Shown here in pieces: positions 1 through 12,495 of a stretch of 64,000 nucleotides of DNA. The stretch covers positions 124,001 through 188,000 of the forward strand of contig JAUCBJ010007822.1 of assembly GCA_032718475.1 (NCBI GenBank). Reading direction: 5' to 3'. Below the pieces are notes generated by a model that saw only the letters and a list, made by a program, of their open reading frames with translations, was not told the origin of the DNA and did not search any database. Position 1 is the first letter of the stretch, and each line of letters begins with the position of its first letter. The translations under genes and the position numbers were made by a program. Source of the stretch: Nemertoderma westbladi. Taxonomy: Eukaryota; Xenacoelomorpha; Nemertodermatida; Nemertodermatidae.

Positions 1-334
1 TCTCGGTGTGGGATATCGGTGGAAGGGAGTTGAGTTTGGCCTCGACCGAGGGAGTTAGGAGATGGACGAAGACCGGCGAGAACGGGTTGCTGTCCAGCGG
101 CTCCCCTTTATACATCTCGTAGAGAAGGAACAAGGCGATAAGCCGTTGCACTGGTTCGGGGAACAGGTCCGGTTGTTGTAAGAGAAGAACGATGGAACTT
201 CCCACGTTAAAGTGGCTGGATTTAGGGAACGCCGTGTGGAATTGCACTGTAATCGCTTCGAACGATATGTTTGCTGTGTAATCGTCGGTTAATAGCTGCA
301 TTAGCGATGTTTGCTCTAGAGATGTCAACGCCAT
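1..334 (-). CDS. CNOT11: CCR4-NOT transcription complex subunit 11, first exon (partial)
   Basis: An open frame on the minus strand runs from an ATG at 334 off the left edge with no stop (111 codons visible). It aligns by recognition with the N-terminal domain of CNOT11 (C2orf29): an MxLT start, an F-E-x-I/L-x-T-x-F-H core, then a Leu-rich segment containing LLLQQPDLFPEPVQRL and LYEMYKGEPLDSNPF, all hallmarks of this family. CNOT11 is a metazoan subunit of the cytoplasmic CCR4-NOT deadenylase. With CNOT10 it binds the N-terminal part of the CNOT1 scaffold and helps in mRNA decay and repression. An in-frame ATG at 385 would add 17 residues; I prefer 334 because it matches the family's conserved M-x-L-T start. 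No splice site is visible before the window ends. The sequence is GC-richer than its flank and has no lesions. Confidence 0.88.
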   Translation of the reverse strand, partial: MALTSLEQTSLMQLLTDDYTANISFEAITVQFHTAFPKSSHFNVGSSIVLLLQQPDLFPEPVQRLIALFLLYEMYKGEPLDSNPFSPVFVHLLTPSVEAKLNSLPPISHTE

Positions 335-707
335 TTCGTAACATTGAAACAGTCCAGCCAGCAGTCTGTCTGTCTGTGGCAACATGCAATATTGACGTCG
401 GCGTCTGGCAAATATGAAATGCGTTTAAAGTTGTAAGAATATTTATTCAAATATATAATAACTCTAATACCGTAATGTAGATTCAAACATAGATACGATT
501 GAGGTACAGACAGATCACAGATCAGCAGATAGAGGTATGCCAATGCAAGTATGCCTACCTACAACAACATTTTATCTGTAATCAATAGGTAATGTGTTCT
601 TTCAGTTACTACTTTCAGTTAAAATACAGCTTGCCAACACATTGTTACTATCAACTTTCAGATACTAACAGGCTGACATGGCATTTTTTTGCTCCAAAAA
701 AGGCCTC
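335..707. other. CNOT11 upstream region
   Basis: AT-rich sequence between the CNOT11 start codon and the 44-bp array. It must hold the 5' UTR and probably the core promoter of CNOT11. I see no convincing TATA box or other element. ORFs here lack any coding signature. Confidence 0.5.
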
Positions 708-3700
708 GGTCAGTCTCTGTGGGAAAATACTTTTATTACAATTTCGTTACTACCCGGTGTCTGTGAGAAAATACTTTTATTACAATTTCGTTACTACCCG
801 GTGTCTGTGGGAAAATACTTATATTACAATTTCGTTACTACCCGGTGTCTGTGAGAAAATACTTTTATTACAATTTCGTTACTACCCGGTGTCTGTGAGG
901 AAATACTTTTATTACAATTTCGTTACTACCCGGTGTCTGTGAGAAAATACTTTTATTACAATTTCGTTACTACCCGGTGTCTGTGGGAAAATACTTTTAT
1001 TACAATTTCGTTACTTCCCGGTGTCTGTGAGAAAATACTTTTATTACAATTTCGTTACTACCCGGTGTCTGTGAGAAAATACTTTTATTGCAATTTCGTT
1101 ACTACCCGGTGTCTGTGAGAAAATTAATACTTTTATTACAATTTCGTTACTACCCGGTGTCTGTGGGAAAATACTTTTATTACAATTTCGTTACTACCCG
1201 GTGTCTGTGAGAAAATACTTTTATTACAATTTCGTTACTACCCGGTGTCTGTGAGAAAATACTTTTATTACAATTTGTCACTACCCGGTGTCTGTGGGAA
1301 AATACTTTTATTACAATATCGTTACTACCCGGTGTCTGTGAGAAAATAGTTTTATTACAATTTCGTTACTACCCGGTGTCTGTGAGAAAATACTTTTATT
1401 ACAATTTCGTTACTACCCGGTGTCTTTGAGAAAATACTTTTATTACAATTTCGTTACTACCCAGTGTCTGTGGGAAAATACTTTTATTACAATTTCGTTA
1501 CTACCCGGTGTCTGTGAGAAAATACTTTTATTACAGTTTCGTTACTACCCGGTGTCTGTGAGAAAATACTTTTATTACAATTTCGTTACTACCCGGTGTC
1601 TGTGGGAAAATACTTTTATTACAATTTCGTTACTACCCGGTGTCTGTGAGAAAATACTTTTATTACAATTTCGTTACTACCTGGTGTCTGTGAAAAAATA
1701 CTTTTATTACAATTTCGTTACTACCCGGTGTCTGTGGGAAAATACTTTTATTACAATTTCGTTACTACCCGGTGTCTGTGAGAAAACACTTTTATTACAA
1801 TTTCGTTACTACCCGGTGTCTGTGAGAAAATACTTTTATTACAATTTCGTTACTACCCGGTGTCTGTGAGAAAATACTTTTATTACAATTTCGTTACTAC
1901 CCGGTGTCTGTGAGAAAATACTTTCATTACAATTTCGTTACTACCTGGTGTCTGTGGGAAAATACTTTTATTACAATTTCGTTACTACCCGGTGTTTGTG
2001 AGAAAATACTTTTATTACAATTTCGTTACTAACCGGTGTCTGTGAGAAAATACTTTTATTACAATTTCGTTACTACCCAGTGTCTGTGGGAAAATAATTT
2101 TATTACAATTTCGTTACTACCCGGTGTCTGTGAGAAAATACTTTTATTACAATTTCGTTACTACCCGGTGTCTGTGGGAAAATACTTTTATTACAATTTC
2201 GTTACTACCCGGTGTCTGTGAGAAAATACTTTTATTACAATTTCGTTACTACCCGGTGTCTGTGAGAAAATACTTTTATTACAATTTCGTTACTACCCGG
2301 TGTCTGTGAGAAAATACTTTTATTACAATTTCGTTACAACCCGGTGTTTGTGAGAAAATACTTTTATTACAATTTCGTTACTACCCGGTGTCTGTGGGAA
2401 AATACTTTTATTACAATTTCGTTACTACCCGGTGTATGTGAGAAAATACTTTTATTACAATTTCGTTACTACCCGGTGTCTGTGGGAAAATACTTTTATT
2501 ACAATATCGTTACTACCCGGTGTCTGTGAGAAAATACTTTTATTACAATTTCGTTACTACCCGGTGTCTGTTAGAAAATACTTTTATTACAATTTCGTTA
2601 CTACCCGGTGTCTTTGAGAAAATACTTTTATTACAATTTCGTTACTACCCGGTGTCTGTGGGAAAATACTTTTATTACAATTTCGTTACTACCCGGTGTC
2701 TGTGAGAAAATACTTTTATTACAATTTCGTTACTACCCGGTGTCTGTGGGAAAATACTTTTATTACAATTTCGTTACTACCCGGTGTCTGTGAGAAAATA
2801 CTTTTATTACAATTTCGTTACTACCCGGTGTCTGTGAGAAAATACTTTTATTACAATTTCGTTACTACCCGGTGTCTGTGAGAAAATACTTTTATTACAA
2901 TTTCGTTACTACCCGATGTCTGTGAGAAAATACTTTTATTACAATTTCGTTACTACCCGGTGTCTGTGAGAAAATACTTTTATTACAATTTCGTTAATAC
3001 CCGGTGTCTGTGAGAAAACACTTTTATTACAATTTCGTTACTACCCGGTGTCTGTGGGAAAATACTTTTATTACAATTTCGTTACTACCCGGTGTCTGTG
3101 AGAAAATACTTTTATTACAATTTCGTTACTACCCGGTGTCTGTGAGAAAATACTTTTATTACAATTTCGTTACTACCCAGTGTCTGTGGGAAAATACTTT
3201 TATTACAATTTCGTTACTACCCGGTGTCTGTGAGAAAATACTTTTATTACAATTTCGTTACTACCCGGTGTCTGTGAGAAAATACTTTTATTACAATTTC
3301 GTTACTACCCGGTGTCTGTGAGAAAATACTTTTATTACAATTTCGTTACTACCCGGTGTCTGTGAGAAAATACTTTTATTACAATTTCGTTACTACCCGG
3401 TGTCTGTGGGAAAATACTTTTATTACAATTTCGTTACTACCCGGTGTCTGTGAGAAAATACTTTTATTACAATTTCGTTACTACCCGGTGTCTGTGAGAA
3501 AATACTTTTATTACAATTTCGTTACTACCCGGTGTCTGTGAGAAAATACTTTTATTACAATTTCGTTACTACCTGGTGTCTGTGAGAAAATACTTTTATT
3601 ACAATTTCGTTACTTCATGGTGTCTGTGGGAAAATACTTTTATTACAATTTCGTTACTACCCGGTGTATGTGAGAAAATACTTTTATTACAATTTCGTTA

Positions 3701-6700
3701 CTACCCGGTGTCTGTGGGAAAATACTTTTATTACAATATCGTTACTACCCGGTGTCTGTGAGAAAATACTTTTATTACAATTTTGTTACTACCCGGTGTC
3801 TGTGAGAAAATACTTTTATTACAATTTCGTTACTACCCGGTGTCTTTGAGAAAGTACTTTTATTACAATTTCGTTACTACCCGGTGTCTGTGGGAAAATA
3901 CTTTTATTACAATTTCGTTACTACCCGGTGTCTGTGGGAAAATACTTTTATTACAATATCGTTACTACCCGGTGTCTGTGAGAAAATACTTTTATTACAA
4001 TTTCGTTACTACCCGGTGTCTGTGAGAAAATACTTTTATTACAATTTTGTTACTACCCGGTGTCTTTGAGAAAATACTTTTATTACAATTTCGTTACTAC
4101 CCGGTGTCTGTGGGAAAATACTTTTATTACAATTTCGTTACTACCCGGTGTCTGTGAGAAAATACTTTTATTACAATTTCGTTACTACCCGGTGTCTTTG
4201 AGAAAATACTTTTATTACAATTTCGTTACTACCCGGTGTCTGTGGGAAAATACTTTTATTACAATTTCGTTACTACCCGGTGTCTGTGGGAAAATACTTT
4301 TATTACAATATCGTTACTACCCGGTGTCTGTGAGAAAATACTTTTATTACAATTTCGTTACTACCCGGTGTCTGTGAGAAAATACTTTTATTACAATTTC
4401 GTTACTACCCGGTGTCTTTGAGAAAATACTTTTATTACAATTTCGTTACTACCCGGTGTCTGTGGGAAAATACTTTTATTACAATTTCGTTACTACCTGG
4501 TGTCTGTGAGAAAATACTTTTATTACAATTTCGTTACTACCCGGTGTCTGTGAGAAAATACTTTTATTACAATTTCGTTACTACCCGGTGTCTGTGAGAA
4601 AATACTTTTATTACAATTTCGTTACTACCCAGTGTCTGTGGGAAAATACTTTTATTACAATTTCGTTACTACCCGGTGTCTGTGAGAAAATACTTTTATT
4701 ACAATTTCGTTACTACCCGGTGTCTGTGAGAAAATACTTTTATTACAATTTCGTTACTACCCGGTGTCTGTGGGAAAATACTTTTATTACAATTTCGTTA
4801 CTACCCGGTGTCTGTGAGAAAATACTTTTATTACAATTTCGTTACTACCCGGTGTCTTTGAGAAAATACTTTTATTACAATTTCGTTACTACCCAGTGTC
4901 TGTGGGAAAATACTTTTATTACAATTTCGTTACTACCCGGTGTCTGTGAGAAAATACTTTTATTACAGTTTCGTTACTACCCGGTGTCTGTGAGAAAATA
5001 CTTTTATTACAATTTCGTTACTACCCGGTGTCTGTGGGAAAATACTTTTATTACAATTTCGTTACTACCCGGTGTCTGTGAGAAAATACTTTTATTACAA
5101 TTTCGTTACTACCTGGTGTCTGTGAAAAAATACTTTTATTACAATTTCGTTACTACCCGGTGTCTGTGGGAAAATACTTTTATTACAATTTCGTTACTAC
5201 CCGGTGTCTGTGAGAAAACACTTTTATTACAATTTCGTTACTACCCGGTGTCTGTGAGAAAATACTTTTATTACAATTTCGTTACTACCCGGTGTCTGTG
5301 AGAAAATACTTTTATTACAATTTCGTTACTACCCGGTGTCTGTGAGAAAATACTTTCATTACAATTTCGTTACTACCTGGTGTCTGTGGGAAAATACTTT
5401 TATTACAATTTCGTTACTACCCGGTGTTTGTGAGAAAATACTTTTATTACAATTTCGTTACTAACCGGTGTCTGTGAGAAAATACTTTTATTACAATTTC
5501 GTTACTACCCAGTGTCTGTGGGAAAATAATTTTATTACAATTTCGTTACTACCCGGTGTCTGTGAGAAAATACTTTTATTACAATTTCGTTACTACCCGG
5601 TGTCTGTGGGAAAATACTTTTATTACAATTTCGTTACTACCCGGTGTCTGTGAGAAAATACTTTTATTACAATTTCGTTACTACCCGGTGTCTGTGAGAA
5701 AATACTTTTATTACAATTTCGTTACTACCCGGTGTCTGTGAGAAAATACTTTTATTACAATTTCGTTACAACCCGGTGTCTGTGAGAAAATACTTTTATT
5801 ACAATTTCGTTACTACCCGGTGTCTGTGGGAAAATACTTTTATTACAATTTCGTTACTACCCGGTGTATGTGGGAAAATACTTTTATTACAATTTCGTTA
5901 CTACCCGGTGTCTGTGGGAAAATACTTTTATTACAATATCGTTACTACCCGGTGTCTGTGAGAAAATACTTTTATTACAATTTCGTTACTACCCGGTGTC
6001 TGTTAGAAAATACTTTTATTACAATTTCGTTACTACCCGGTGTCTTTGAGAACATACTTTTATTACAATTTCGTTACTACCCGGTGTCTGTGGGAAAATA
6101 CTTTTATTACAATTTCGTTACTACCCGGTGTCTGTGGGAAAATACTTTTATTACAATATCGTACTACCCGGAGTCTGTGAGAAAATACTTTTATTACAAT
6201 TTCGTTACTACCCGGTGTCTGTGAGAAAATACTTTTATTACAATTTCGTTACTACCCGGTGTCTTTGAGAAAATACTTTTATTACAATTTCGTTACTACC
6301 CGGTGTCTGTGGGAAAATACTTTTATTACAATTTTGTTACTACCCGGTGTCTGTGAGAAAATACTTTTATTACAATTTCGTTACTACCCGGTGTCTGTGA
6401 GAAAATACTTTCATTACAATTTCGTTACTACCTGGTGTCTGTGGGAAAATACTTTTATTACAATTTCGTTACTACCCGGTGTTTGTGAGAAAATACTTTT
6501 ATTACAATTTCGTTACTAACCGGTGTCTGTGAGAAAATACTTTTATTACAATTTCGTTACTACCCAGTGTCTGTGGGAAAATAATTTTATTACAATTTCG
6601 TTACTACCCGGTGTCTGTGAGAAAATACTTTTATTACAATTTCGTTACTACCCGGTGTCTGTGGGAAAATACTTTTATTACAATTTCGTTACTACCCGGT

Positions 6701-8851
6701 GTCTGTGAGAAAATACTTTTATTACAATTTCGTTACTACCCGGTGTCTGTGAGAAAATACTTTTATTACAATTTCGTTACTACCCGGTGTCTGTGAGAAA
6801 ATACTTTTATTACAATTTCGTTACAACCCGGTGTCTGTGAGAAAATACTTTTATTACAATTTCGTTACTACCCGGTGTCTGTGGGAAAATACTTTTATTA
6901 CAATTTCGTTACTACCCGGTGTATGTGGGAAAATACTTTTATTACAATTTCGTTACTACCCGGTGTCTGTGGGAAAATACTTTTATTACAATATCGTTAC
7001 TACCCGGTGTCTGTGAGAAAATACTTTTATTACAATTTCGTTACTACCCGGTGTCTGTTAGAAAATACTTTTATTACAATTTCGTTACTACCCGGTGTCT
7101 TTGAGAACATACTTTTATTACAATTTCGTTACTACCCGGTGTCTGTGGGAAAATACTTTTATTACAATTTCGTTACTACCCGGTGTCTGTGGGAAAATAC
7201 TTTTATTACAATATCGTTACTACCCGGAGTCTGTGAGAAAATACTTTTATTACAATTTCGTTACTACCCGGTGTCTGTGAGAAAATACTTTTATTACAAT
7301 TTCGTTACTACCCGGTGTCTGTGAGAAAATACTTTTATTACAATTTCGTTACTACCCGGTGTCTGTGGGAAAATACTTTTATTACAATTTGTTACTACCC
7401 GGTGTCTGTGAGAAAATACTTTTATTACAATTTCGTTACTACCCGGTGTCTGTGAGAAAATACTTTTATTACAATTTCGTTACTACCCGGTGTCTGTGAG
7501 AAAATACTTTTATTACAATTTCGTTACTACCCGGTGTCTGTGGGAAAATACTTTTATTACAATTTCGTTACTACCCGGTGTCTGTGAGAAAATACTTTTA
7601 TTACAATTTCGTTACTACCCGGTGTCTGTGAGAAAATACTTTTATTACAATTTCGTTACTACCCGGTGTCTGTGGGAAAATACTTTTATTACAATTTCGT
7701 TACTACCCGGTGTCTGTGGGAAAATACTTTTATTACAATTTCGTTACTACCCGGTGTCTGTGAGAAAATACTTTTATTACAATTTCGTTACTACCCGGTG
7801 TCTGTGAGAAAATACTTTTATTACAATTTCGTTACTACCCGGTGTCTGTGAGAAAATACTTTTATTACAATTTCGTTACTATCCGTTGTCTGTGAGAAAA
7901 TACTTTTATTACAATTTCGTTACTACCCGGTGTCTGTGGGAAAATACTTTTATTACAATTTCGTTACTACCCGGTGTCTGTGAGAAAATACTTTTATTAC
8001 AATTTCGTTACTACCCGATGTCTGTGAGAAAATACTTTTATTACAATTTCGTTACTACCCGGTGTCTGTGAGAAAATACTTTTATTACAATTTCGTTACT
8101 ACCCGGTGTCTGTGGGAAAATACTTTTATTACAATTTCGTTACTACCCGATGTCTGTGGGAAAATACTTTTATTACAATTTCGTTACTACCCGGTGTCTG
8201 TGAGAAAATACTTTTATTACAATTTCGTTACTACCCGGTGTCTGTGGGAAAATACTTTTATTACAATTTCGTTACTACCCGGTGTCTGTGAGAAAATACT
8301 TTTATTACAATTTCGTTACTACCCGGTGTCTGTGGGAAAATACTTTTATTACAATTTCGTTACTACCCGGTGTCTGTGGGAAAATACTTTTATTACAATT
8401 TCGTTACTACCTGGTGTCTGTGAGAAAATACTTTTATTACAATTTCGTTACTACCTGGTGTCTGTGAGAAAATACTTTTATTACAATTTCGTTACTACCC
8501 GGTGTCTGTGAGAAAATACTTTTACTACAATTTCGTTACTACCCGGTGTCTGTGAGAAAATACTTTTATTACAATTTCGTTACTACCCGGTGTCTGTGAG
8601 AAAATACTTTTATTACAATTTCGTTACTACCCGGTGTCTGTGAGAAAATACTTTTATTACAATTTCGTTACTATCCGGTGTCTGTGAGAAAATACTTTTA
8701 TTACAATTTCGTTACTACCCGGTGTCTGTGAGAAAATACTTTTATTACAATTTCGTTACTACCCGGTGTCTGTGAGAAAATACTTTTATTACAATTTCGT
8801 TACTACCCGTTACTACCCGTTACTTCCCGGTGTCTGCGAGGAAATACTCAA
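708..8851. repeat. Giant 44-bp minisatellite (about 185 units)
   Basis: Head-to-tail units of 44 bp, each containing TTTTATTACAATTTCGTTAC and ending in ACTACCCGGTGTCTGTG(A/G)G. The main diagnostic site is GTGAG versus GTGGG; rarer variants (TTTGAG, GTATGTG, TGTTAG, CCAGTG, CAATATCG) mark individual units. Variant strings recur at fixed offsets: about 1.4-2.6 kb reappears 3432 bp (78 units) downstream, 5.4-6.25 kb reappears 1055 bp downstream (24 units minus one base), and 3.88 kb reappears 352 bp (8 units) downstream. This indicates block duplications by unequal exchange. The right edge decays into short ACTACCCGTT repeats near 8810. Long ORFs arise only where the 44-bp phase happens to avoid stops; they encode a cyclic peptide and are not genes. 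Confidence 0.97.
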
Positions 8852-9316
8852 AGTTGATGAGTTTTCCCGGATTCCTTGGGAAAATTTCGGGAGAAAACTC
8901 GGTATTTAAGTTTTAGCTTTCAATATCAATAGCTACAGTCTGACTGTATCACCAAATGATAATAGTGAATTGAATAGCATACAACACTTTTAGAAATGTT
9001 TGCTGCTACAGTTTGGGTAACGCTTAAAGAAAGTTTTTCTTCAGTACAGTATAGTAGTATACAGTATTCCCCAGTATATTGTATTAACAATTTATAAAGT
9101 TGGCCTTTTCTTTTCTATACGGCATATAACTGTATGTATAGGCATATAGGATTCAATTTATCGTAAATATGGGATTGTGATTGGACACCCATTATTTAAT
9201 GAATATAAAATTAATCCTTGAACTTATTCATTCTAAAGTCCATCCTACGTGCTATTGTTCACTGTATACAGTATTGCAGTTAGTAACAATAAACAAATAA
9301 CTAGTTTATTGAATAT
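8852..9316. other. Unannotated AT-rich spacer
   Basis: Unique AT-rich sequence between the 44-bp array and a TIR element. I see no ORF, RNA gene or repeat structure in it. Confidence 0.5.
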
Positions 9317-10131
9317 GTGGCAGTGAACGCGAAAAGGTACCTTAAGGTGAAAATGAGGTTTTTGAGTTAGATATTTCATGTGATTGGCCAACATCTCAGC
9401 TCTCTAATGAGCTATAAATCATCCTGATTGGATGAGTACATCAGGAGTTATTAGAATTTAAGTATTGGCACGACAACCAGATGGAAAATATATTATTACG
9501 AGTAAATCGCGTTTAAAGTTTTTGTTGTATTTTAATTGTCGTAGGGATTACTTACAAAATATCTTGAAAGTGAGTTTACTAAATTGGAGTGGGGCGGGGG
9601 TTGTGTTGTGATGTTGAGGCTTGAGGGGCAAAATGTGTAACAGGAATGTGCATTAGCAAACTAATGAACAACTATGCTGCCTTTTTTTTCTAGCCAGGAC
9701 TTCGAGCAGCACGTGAACAACTATGCTGGGTTTTTATCTAATCTGGGACTCCGAGCAGTACATGAACAACTAAGAGAGCGATTGACAAGCAAACATATTG
9801 AAAATAACTGGAAGATAGTTTTCTATTGGAATAATAAGGCATATAAATTAATTTATAAGAGTAAATCTACATAGAACAACATAATATCTACCGGGAATGA
9901 GATTTAAATTTCAAAACTTCTGACTACCCTCAATCAAAGCTGACTATCTCCAAAACTAAGCTAGCTGTTAACATACCGTTAACAGATTTGGATTCCTCAT
10001 TAAAAACTGCATATATCACATTGAAAATAAAAAAATTGAAAATTTTGACTTGAAAATGAAATTTTTCTTTAAATACGATTTTCTCAAAACGTAATTTTCA
10101 CCTTAAGGTACCTTTTCGCTTTCACCGCCAC
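9317..10131. mobile_element. Non-autonomous TIR DNA transposon, 815 bp
   Basis: The two ends are inverted copies. The left end starts GTGGCAGTGAACGCGAAAAG and continues with GTACCTTAAGGTGAAAA; the right end is its reverse complement with a few changes. ATAT lies outside both ends and could be the target duplication. The interior has no transposase. It carries a direct duplication of about 58 bp around 9667-9770 (each copy has AACAACTATGCTG and a GGACT(T/C)CGAGCAG stretch), which produces a spurious 66-aa ORF. I read it as a MITE or deletion derivative; the superfamily cannot be assigned. Confidence 0.75.
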
Positions 10132-10251
10132 ATATGGTGAAATAGTTTATAGGTGTACCACTCAATTTAAGTAGGTCCGTTAAACTATATTTAAAGTGTT
10201 TAATTTTTAGCGAATATTTATATTGTTATTATTATTTTAATAGGCCTCTTT

Positions 10252-12283
10252 GCATCAAAATAGAACGTAGCCCAATCTACTAAATAGTAAAACATTAGTG
10301 ACGTAGGCCAATCTACTAAATAGTAAAACATTAGTGACGTAGGCCAATCTACTACTGTAAATAGTAAAATATTAGTGACGTAGGCCAATCTACTAAATAG
10401 TAAAACATTAGTGACGTAGGCAAATCTACTAAATAGTAAAACATTAGTGACGTAGGCCAATCTACTAAATAGTAAAACATTAGTGACGTAGGCCAATCTA
10501 CTAAATAGTAAAACATTAGTGACGTAGGCCAATCTACTAAATAGTAAAACATAAGTGACGTAGGCCAATCTACTAAATAGTAAAATATTAGTGACGTAGG
10601 CCAATCTACTAAATAGTAAAACATTAGTGACGTAGGCAAATCTACTAAATAGTAAAACATTAGTGACGTAGGCCAATCTACTAAATAGTAAAACATTAGT
10701 GACGTAGGCCAATCTACTACTGTAAATAGTAAAATATTAGTGACGTAGGCCAATCTACTAAATAGTAAAACATTAGTGACGTAGGCAAATCTACTAAATA
10801 GTAAAACATTAGTGACGTAGGCCAATCTACTAAATAGTAAAACATTAGTGACGTAGGCCAATCTACTAAATAGTAAAACATTAGTGACGTAGGCCAATCT
10901 ACTAAATAGTAAAACATAAGTGACGTAGGCCAATCTACTAAATAGTAAAACATTAGTGACGTAGGCCAATCTACTAAATAGTAAAACATTACTGACGTAG
11001 GCCAATCTACTAAATAGTAAAACATAAGTGACGTAGGCCAATCTACTAAATAGTAAAACATTAGTGACGTAGGCCAATCTACTAAATAGTAAAACATTAG
11101 TGACGTAGGCCAATCTACTAAATAGTAAAACATAAGTGACGTAGGCCAATCTACTAAATAGTAAAACATTAGTGACGTAGGCCAATCTACTACTGTAAAT
11201 AGTAAAATATTAGTGACGTAGGCCAATCTACTAAATAGTAAAACATTAGTGACGTAGGCAAATCTACTAAATAGTAAAACATTAGTGACGTAGGCCAATC
11301 TACTAAATAGTAAAACATTAGTGACGTAGGCCAATCTACTAAATAGTAAAACATTAGTGACGTAGGCCAATCTACTACTGTAAATAGTAAAATATTAGTG
11401 ACGTAGGCCAATCTACTAAATAGTAAAACATTAGTGACGTAGGCAAATCTACTAAATAGTAAAACATTAGTGACGTAGGCCAATCTACTAAATAGTAAAA
11501 CATTAGTGACGTAGGCCAATCTACTAAATAGTAAAACATTAGTGACGTAGGCCAATCTACTAAATAGTAAAACATAAGTGACGTAGGCCAATCTACTAAA
11601 TAGTAAAACATTAGTGACGTAGGCCAATCTACTAAATAGTAAAACATTACTGACGTAGGCCAATCTACTAAATAGTAAAACATAAGTGACGTAGGCCAAT
11701 CTACTAAATAGTAAAACATTAGTGACGTAGGCCAATCTACTAAATAGTAAAACATTAGTGACGTAGGCCAATCTACTAAATAGTAAAACATAAGTGACGT
11801 AGGCCAATCTACTAAATAGTAAAACATTAGTGACGTAGGCCAATCTACTACTGTAAATAGTAAAATATTAGTGACGTAGGCCAATCTACTAAATAGTAAA
11901 ACATTAGTGACGTAGGCAAATCTACTAAATAGTAAAACATTAGTGACGTAGGCCAATCTACTAAATAGTAAAACATTAGTGACGTAGGCCAATCTACTAA
12001 ATAGTAAAACATTAGTGACGTAGGCCAATCTACTAAATAGTAAAACATAAGTGACGTAGGCCAATCTACTAAATAGTAAAACATTAGTGACGTAGGCCAA
12101 TCTACTAAATAGTAAAACATTACTGACGTAGGCCAATCTACTAAATAGTAAAACATAAGTGACGTAGGCCAATCTACTAAATAGTAAAACATTAGTGACG
12201 TAGGCCAATCTACTAAATAGTAAAATATTAGTGACGTAGGCCAATCTACTAAATAGTAAAACATTAGTGACGTAGGCCAATGC
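10252..12283. repeat. 36-bp satellite, block 1 (about 56 units)
   Basis: Tandem 36-bp units built from GTGACGTAGGCCAATCTAC followed by TAAATAGTAAAACATTA. Some units carry a 5-bp insertion (CTACTACTGTAAATAG), making them 41 bp. These long units recur near 10352, 10717, 11190, 11375 and 11848, giving a higher-order period of 473 bp (13 units plus 5 bp), with shorter 365- and 185-bp blocks. Frames stay open because 36 is divisible by 3; the resulting repetitive peptides are artefacts. The array ends abruptly at the TIR element starting at 12285. Confidence 0.97.
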
Positions 12284-12284
12284 G

Positions 12285-12495
12285 CCCATGTGAAGAATAC
12301 CAGGATTTCACTTTTCGGTCGAATTTTTATTGGAATTTTATATATGAAGATTTTTTATTTTATTTAATGTATCTTTATTAAGTGTCTCATAGCGCTTATT
12401 TCTGTCTTATAACCTGTACATATACTAATTCGTTTATTGTTTTGGTTAGATTCAGCCCTTCTGTAACCTGTGTTTTTGGTGAAAACCTGGTATTC
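12285..12495. mobile_element. Small TIR element, left part, split by the BEL insertion
   Basis: Starts with CCCATGTGAAGAATACCAGG right where the 36-bp satellite breaks off. The inverted copy of this 27-bp end (26 of 27 matching) begins at 12479 and is cut at 12495 by the BEL element; its last 10 bases resume at 25433-25442 beyond the BEL element and its target duplication. No ORF inside. It is probably a MITE that had inserted into the satellite earlier. Confidence 0.7.

Noticed and set aside
592-8511. Dozens of plus-strand ORFs with a YFYYNFVTT / ITISLLPGV repeat
   Set aside because: They are translations of the 44-bp minisatellite in rotating frames; starts and stops follow unit variants, and there is no non-repetitive coding sequence attached.
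708-8851. CRISPR array
   Set aside because: Units are directly adjacent with no unique spacers, and the genome is eukaryotic.
9674-9874. 66-codon ORF as a host gene
   Set aside because: It lies inside a TIR element and is built from an internal direct duplication; no homology recognised.
10218-12289. Long minus-strand ORFs of AYVTNVLLFSR repeats, also at 25423-26727
   Set aside because: Products of the 36-bp satellite, open only because 36 is a multiple of 3; two overlapping frames are open at once, and there is no signal peptide, unique domain or splice context.
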